In this document: piece by piece, positions 6,187 through 9,537 of the stretch
Position numbering within the stretch: the first letter of the stretch is position 1
How the letters are laid out: each line of letters begins with the position of its first letter
The notes under the pieces: model-generated
The model's database searches: none
What the model was told of the DNA's origin: nothing
Seen by the model: only the letters and a program-made list of their open reading frames with translations
Program-made: the position numbers and the translations under genes
From: Candidatus Shapirobacteria bacterium
GTDB lineage: Bacteria > Patescibacteriota > Microgenomatia > UBA12405
Length of the DNA stretch: 9,537 nt
Assembly: GCA_028700345.1 (NCBI GenBank)
Contig: JAQVSW010000021.1
Span: 1 to 9,537, forward strand
Reading direction: 5' to 3'

Positions 6187-7971
6187 TCAAGACCTAGCTC
6201 TTTGCAATATTGCTAATTTAGTCAATATTTGAGCGTAATTTGCCTCAACTTTGGCAATTTCTTTTTCGTCTCCAGAGGCCTCTAGATTAGCAATTATACC
6301 ACTTAATGATTTTAGCCTGTCTTTTAGTTCAAGTTCCTTAATTTGATTAATAATTTTACTCCTTTCTTTTTTTCTTTCTTCACTGCCGCTTTCTTCTTCA
6401 AGGGCTTTTAGATAAAGAGTGTTAAAAATATCCTTTAATTCAGGGTCAAGTTCATCAGAAATTTTTTCAGCCTTGAATTTTTTAAATTTACTTATTTTTT
6501 CTCCAATTTTTTTAAATCGGAGTGTTTGCCATTCTAGTAATTTAATCGCTGTTTTTGGGTTTTTTAATCTCAGGGCTAATATCAAAAATCTTTCTTCCAG
6601 CCTTTCTCTCATATCAGCTGGTTCAATTTCTTCCATCTTTTTTTTCTCTATTTTGCTTGAATCGACATTGTTTAGAATTTTTAAGTATTTTTTAAATTCT
6701 TCAACCACACTTTCTTCACTGGAATCTATCTTTTCCGCCACCTTTTTTAAATAATCAGCTCTAATCACTAGATTATTAATTTTGGCCAGAAATGGTAATA
6801 CTGTTGTTAGAATCAATTTTTTACCTCTTGGACTATCAATTCCATAGTTTTTAATTCCCGAAGTCAAAATAAAATCCCAGATAGTCTCAGCCTCTTTTAT
6901 TTTTTTCTTAAAAAAATCAATGTCACTATTTATTGCTTCATCCGGATCTTTATATTTTTCTTCAAGATCGAGAACTTTTATTTCATAATCCATCTTATCA
7001 GCCAGCTCGATACTTCTAATCATAGCCTTATTACCAGCAAAATCAGAATCTAAGGCTAAAATTAAGGTGTCGGCATATCTTCTAATTAGCTGAAGCTGAT
7101 CTTCGGTTAAGGCGGTGCCTTTAATGGCCACCACATTTTCAATGCCTGCCTGAAAAGGACTAATCATATCCAGCTCTCCCTCAACAATAATAGCTAAGTT
7201 ATTTTTTTTAATACTTTCTTTAGCTAAATTTAGACCATAAAACATTTGACTCTTATGGTAAATAGCAGTTTCGGGCGAGTTAATATATTTAGCTAAATTG
7301 GGATTATTTCTGCTTGGTAGTATTCTTCCGGAAAATCCTACAATTCTATCTCTAAAATCGATTTGAGGGAAGATTAATCTATCACTAAAACGGTCATAAC
7401 TTTGGCCCTCTTTATACTGACTTTTTCCAAAAGAACCCGTTTTTATCAGTTCTTCAATTTTATAACCTTTTTTTAGTAAAAAATTAATAATCAGCCGGCT
7501 ATCGCGCGGAGCAAAGCCAATCAAAAACTTGTTTATAGTTTCTTCACTGAGATTTCTTTTTTTGACATATTCTAGGGCTTCTTTGCCAAGCTTGTGTTTC
7601 AATAAAATATAGTTATAAAATTTGGCGCTTTCCCTGTTAATCTCAAATAATCTTTTCTTTATTGATTCTTCACCACTGAGTTTAGAAGAACGCACTAATT
7701 TAATCCCCGCCATTTTAGCTAGATCTTCAAGGGCATCTTTAAAATCAATTCGGTTATATTCCTCCACAAAATTAAAGACATCCCCGGCTTTGCCACAGCC
7801 AAAACATTTATAAATTTGTAGTTCAGGAGAAACCACAAAAGAAGGAGTTTTTTCTTGATGAAAAGGGCAACAAGCCACAAAATGCCTGCCTCTTTTTTTG
7901 AGTGGTACAAATTTATTAATTACTTCGACAATATCGAGCTTCTTTTTAATTTCTTCAATCTGATTTTCCAC
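6187..7971 (-). CDS. dnaG: DNA primase (DnaG)
   Basis: DnaG makes the RNA primers for chromosome replication at the fork, working with the replicative helicase. The 594 aa length is typical. The CHC2 zinc-binding domain is at the N-terminus, with ligands C35, H38, C56 and C59 (CPFH, CFGC). The RNA polymerase core follows, with the basic-rich RFSDRLIFPQ (194-203) and VGFSGRIL (211-218). The TOPRIM metal site consists of VEGELD (263-268, E264), LDSDFAGNKA (307-316, D308 and D310) and KDPDE (341-345). Residues after about 360 are lysine/glutamate-rich and helical, in the place of the helicase-binding domain, but I see no clear sequence signature there. The start is GTG 7971, directly followed by the family N-terminus. 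It lies 30 bases after the isoprenyl synthase and 30 bases before rpoD, with its own extended -10. Confidence 0.97.
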   Translation of the reverse strand: MENQIEEIKKKLDIVEVINKFVPLKKRGRHFVACCPFHQEKTPSFVVSPELQIYKCFGCGKAGDVFNFVEEYNRIDFKDALEDLAKMAGIKLVRSSKLSGEESIKKRLFEINRESAKFYNYILLKHKLGKEALEYVKKRNLSEETINKFLIGFAPRDSRLIINFLLKKGYKIEELIKTGSFGKSQYKEGQSYDRFSDRLIFPQIDFRDRIVGFSGRILPSRNNPNLAKYINSPETAIYHKSQMFYGLNLAKESIKKNNLAIIVEGELDMISPFQAGIENVVAIKGTALTEDQLQLIRRYADTLILALDSDFAGNKAMIRSIELADKMDYEIKVLDLEEKYKDPDEAINSDIDFFKKKIKEAETIWDFILTSGIKNYGIDSPRGKKLILTTVLPFLAKINNLVIRADYLKKVAEKIDSSEESVVEEFKKYLKILNNVDSSKIEKKKMEEIEPADMRERLEERFLILALRLKNPKTAIKLLEWQTLRFKKIGEKISKFKKFKAEKISDELDPELKDIFNTLYLKALEEESGSEERKKERSKIINQIKELELKDRLKSLSGIIANLEASGDEKEIAKVEANYAQILTKLAILQRARS

Positions 7972-7977
7972 TGGCTT

Positions 7978-7986
7978 ATTCTACCA
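7978..7986 (-). promoter_or_regulatory. Extended -10 promoter for dnaG
   Basis: TGGTAGAAT on the minus strand (7986-7978) is an extended -10 with a hexamer identical to that of the rpoD promoter. It ends 6 bases before the dnaG GTG and lies in the 30-base gap after the isoprenyl synthase gene. No -35-like box is seen 16-18 bases upstream and no Shine-Dalgarno site lies between box and start codon, which points to a leaderless transcript. Confidence 0.5.
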
Positions 7987-8001
7987 TTTGAGATTCTTTT
8001 C

Positions 8002-9069
8002 CTAATGATCTCTATTTATAATAAAATCTATTCCAGATTTTATCTGACTGCGATAAGGCTCTATTTTAATAAAATTCATTTCTTTATCAAAAATATTTTT
8101 TGCCTCTTTGGCGTACTTCTGCGCCATTTTTTTACCATAATCTAGACTGCCATATTTTTTCATTAACTCAACTATAATTTCCACATCTTCTTCGGTTTTT
8201 TCATTTCTTTTTTTATTTAATATTTTACTAATCAACTTCTTATCTATTTCACTACTTATCTTAATTAAATGTAGAAGCATTAAGGTTTTTTTATTTTCAT
8301 AAATATCGTTACCCCTCTTTTTTTGACCAGAAAAATCAGAAGTTAGATCGAGAAGATCATCAATAATCTGAAAAGATCTTCCGAGCATTATTCCAAATCT
8401 ATAGATAATTTTCAGTTGTTTTTCTGAGGCTCCGGCAATTATCGCCCCCAGTCTCATTGGCCCAGCGATAGTATAATATCCGGTTTTACTTTCAAGTATG
8501 AGTAAATTATCTTCTTCGCTTAAATCGTAGCGCCCCTCTTTTGTCCATCTAAGTTCAATCCCTTGACCAAGTATCGTTCGGCTTAGCATGATATAAAATT
8601 CTTCAATAAGTTTCATTGCTAGCTCTTTATTCATAATTGAAAAATTATCAAATAGAATTTTCCACATAATCACATGAAGCGCATCGCCAGCATTGATAGC
8701 TAGTTCATTTCCATAAATTTTGTGAAGTGCCCTCTTTCCTCTTCTACTTTCCGAATCATCTTCGATGTCATCATGATTTAAAATCCAGTCTTCAGATATT
8801 TGCATAGCGGCAGCCGTTGTTATGGCTTTTTCTCTCTCTGCTCCCATTCCCTCAGCCACTAATAAAAGTAAAGCAGGTCGAAGATATTTCCCCTTTCTTT
8901 GTGGATAATCACTTACTATTTTCAAATGAAAATCTAACTCTCTTTGATATTTTTTGTCAAGGCGACAAAAATCAGGAAATTTATTTACTTCCTCAATTTT
9001 TTTTTCAATAATCGGCCACAGCAAATTCCGGTAATTACTCAGGGTATTTAAAAAATCTTGATTTTCCAT
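8002..9069 (-). CDS. Trans-isoprenyl diphosphate synthase, probably short-chain (FPP/GGPP type)
   Basis: These enzymes condense isopentenyl diphosphate onto allylic diphosphates, supplying precursors for lipid carriers and other isoprenoids. In the 355 aa protein GKYLRP (60-65) binds isopentenyl diphosphate. The first aspartate-rich motif is DDIED (100-104), followed by RRG (109-111) and LAINAGDAL (123-131). K195-T196 is the conserved KT. The second aspartate-rich motif is DDLLD (237-241), followed by the KKRGNDIYENKKT segment (250-262). The fifth residue before the first motif is W95; a bulky residue there usually limits product length, so a C15-C20 product is likely. The ATG follows the stop of the upstream membrane-protein gene with no gap (TAA then ATG) and lacks a visible Shine-Dalgarno site, implying co-transcription and re-initiation. 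The exact product cannot be told from sequence alone. Confidence 0.92.
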   Translation of the reverse strand: MENQDFLNTLSNYRNLLWPIIEKKIEEVNKFPDFCRLDKKYQRELDFHLKIVSDYPQRKGKYLRPALLLLVAEGMGAEREKAITTAAAMQISEDWILNHDDIEDDSESRRGKRALHKIYGNELAINAGDALHVIMWKILFDNFSIMNKELAMKLIEEFYIMLSRTILGQGIELRWTKEGRYDLSEEDNLLILESKTGYYTIAGPMRLGAIIAGASEKQLKIIYRFGIMLGRSFQIIDDLLDLTSDFSGQKKRGNDIYENKKTLMLLHLIKISSEIDKKLISKILNKKRNEKTEEDVEIIVELMKKYGSLDYGKKMAQKYAKEAKNIFDKEMNFIKIEPYRSQIKSGIDFIINRDH

Positions 9070-9537
9070 TTATGACTGAGTCGTTACTAAATCTTTATTT
9101 TCTTCAATTTTTCTTCCTTGGTTGGCTCCAGCTCTTATAAGTATTTTGTCAAAAGTATAGGGAGATAAGATATAAAGAACTTCAAAAGTAGCCACCGACA
9201 GTTCAAAGGCACATGGAATTTGGTTAGTGATCAAAAAGGCTCCTGCTCCCAAAAATAAAGCATTTCTAAAAGTTACTCTCATTTTATCTTTTAGGACAAT
9301 TTCCAGTTTTTTTAACTCTGTGCCTCTATTTTTAGCTATCTCCATATCAATCTTGTGTCTGGTATAACCGGCATGCAAGGTAGTCAAAAAAGTTCCCACC
9401 GCCGTCACAAAATTCATACTTGTATTTTGTCGGGTTAAATCAGCCATTAAAAGCCAGTTTTCAAATTTAACCGGAAAATTTCGGAGTAAAATTATTGATA
9501 AAATTAACACTGTCCCACTAAATCCGCCACTTTGAAT
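9070..9537 (-). CDS. Unrecognised integral membrane protein, N-terminus possibly cut by window edge
   Basis: The reading frame is open to the window edge for 155 codons. A GTG at 9510 is a possible start, but the frame upstream continues as SGGFSGTV into the first hydrophobic stretch, so I read it as 5'-truncated. Hydrophobic segments lie near TVLILSIILL, in MNFVTAVGTFLTTLHA, in FLGAGAFLITNQI and in LSVATFEVLYIL. They suggest three or four membrane helices with a basic and acidic stretch (RHKIDMEIAKNRGTELKKLE) between the second and third. I recognise no catalytic motif or family. The stop codon touches the ATG of the isoprenyl diphosphate synthase, so the two are probably co-expressed. A role in handling isoprenoid lipids is possible but is inferred from position only. 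Confidence 0.6.
   Translation of the reverse strand: MQSGGFSGTVLILSIILLRNFPVKFENWLLMADLTRQNTSMNFVTAVGTFLTTLHAGYTRHKIDMEIAKNRGTELKKLEIVLKDKMRVTFRNALFLGAGAFLITNQIPCAFELSVATFEVLYILSPYTFDKILIRAGANQGRKIEENKDLVTTQS

Noticed and set aside
7855..8145. Plus-strand 96-codon open frame across the dnaG/isoprenyl synthase junction
   Set aside because: It is antisense to two firm genes, is low-complexity (Phe/Ile-rich from A-rich complement), and has no start context or motif.
1..9537. CRISPR arrays, tRNA or rRNA genes, insertion sequences, attachment sites
   Set aside because: No regularly spaced repeats, cloverleaf-compatible segments, transposase motifs or long terminal repeats were seen; nearly every base is coding.

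Overview
The window is AT-rich and gene-dense. Ten protein genes are packed with overlaps or gaps of at most 41 bases, and there is no tRNA, rRNA, mobile element or CRISPR array. The compact lengths (PGK of 335 aa, a sigma factor with no insert between regions 1.2 and 2.1), the lack of clear Shine-Dalgarno sites, and the mix of housekeeping genes suggest a small-genome bacterium. A member of the Candidate Phyla Radiation (Patescibacteria, perhaps Microgenomates) is the best guess. That placement is inference from gene style, not from a marker-gene tree.

Left edge (1-619, minus): most of a YgjP/DUF45-type zinc metallopeptidase that runs off the window. It is divergent from the next gene across only 22 bases, which hold a nearly symmetric pair of -10 boxes.

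Sugar-phosphate block (642-5063, plus): rpiB, pgk, gap, an rpe-like epimerase and a LOG-family phosphoribohydrolase. rpiB/pgk, gap/rpe and rpe/LOG overlap. Together they could release ribose 5-phosphate from nucleotides (LOG), interconvert pentose phosphates (RpiB, RPE) and run the ATP-yielding lower-glycolysis steps (GAPDH, PGK). Transketolase, transaldolase or another link between pentose phosphates and triose phosphates is not in this window. Several enzymes carry substitutions at well-known active-site or cofactor positions. The block is interrupted at 2077-2838 by an antisense gene for an unrecognised HExxH protein, which abuts pgk tail to tail and fires divergently from gap.

Information-processing block (9537-5071, minus): an unrecognised membrane protein, a trans-isoprenyl diphosphate synthase directly abutting it, then dnaG (primase) and rpoD (primary sigma factor). 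The dnaG-rpoD pair is the core of the classical macromolecular-synthesis operon, here without rpsU next to it. The intergenic gaps before dnaG and rpoD are both 30 bases, and each carries an extended -10 element (TGnTAGAAT) 6-8 bases before the start codon.

The most interesting cross-gene pattern is regulatory. At nearly every gene that begins after an intergenic gap, a -10-like box lies only 5-10 bases upstream of the start codon, with no Shine-Dalgarno site. This predicts leaderless or nearly leaderless mRNAs.
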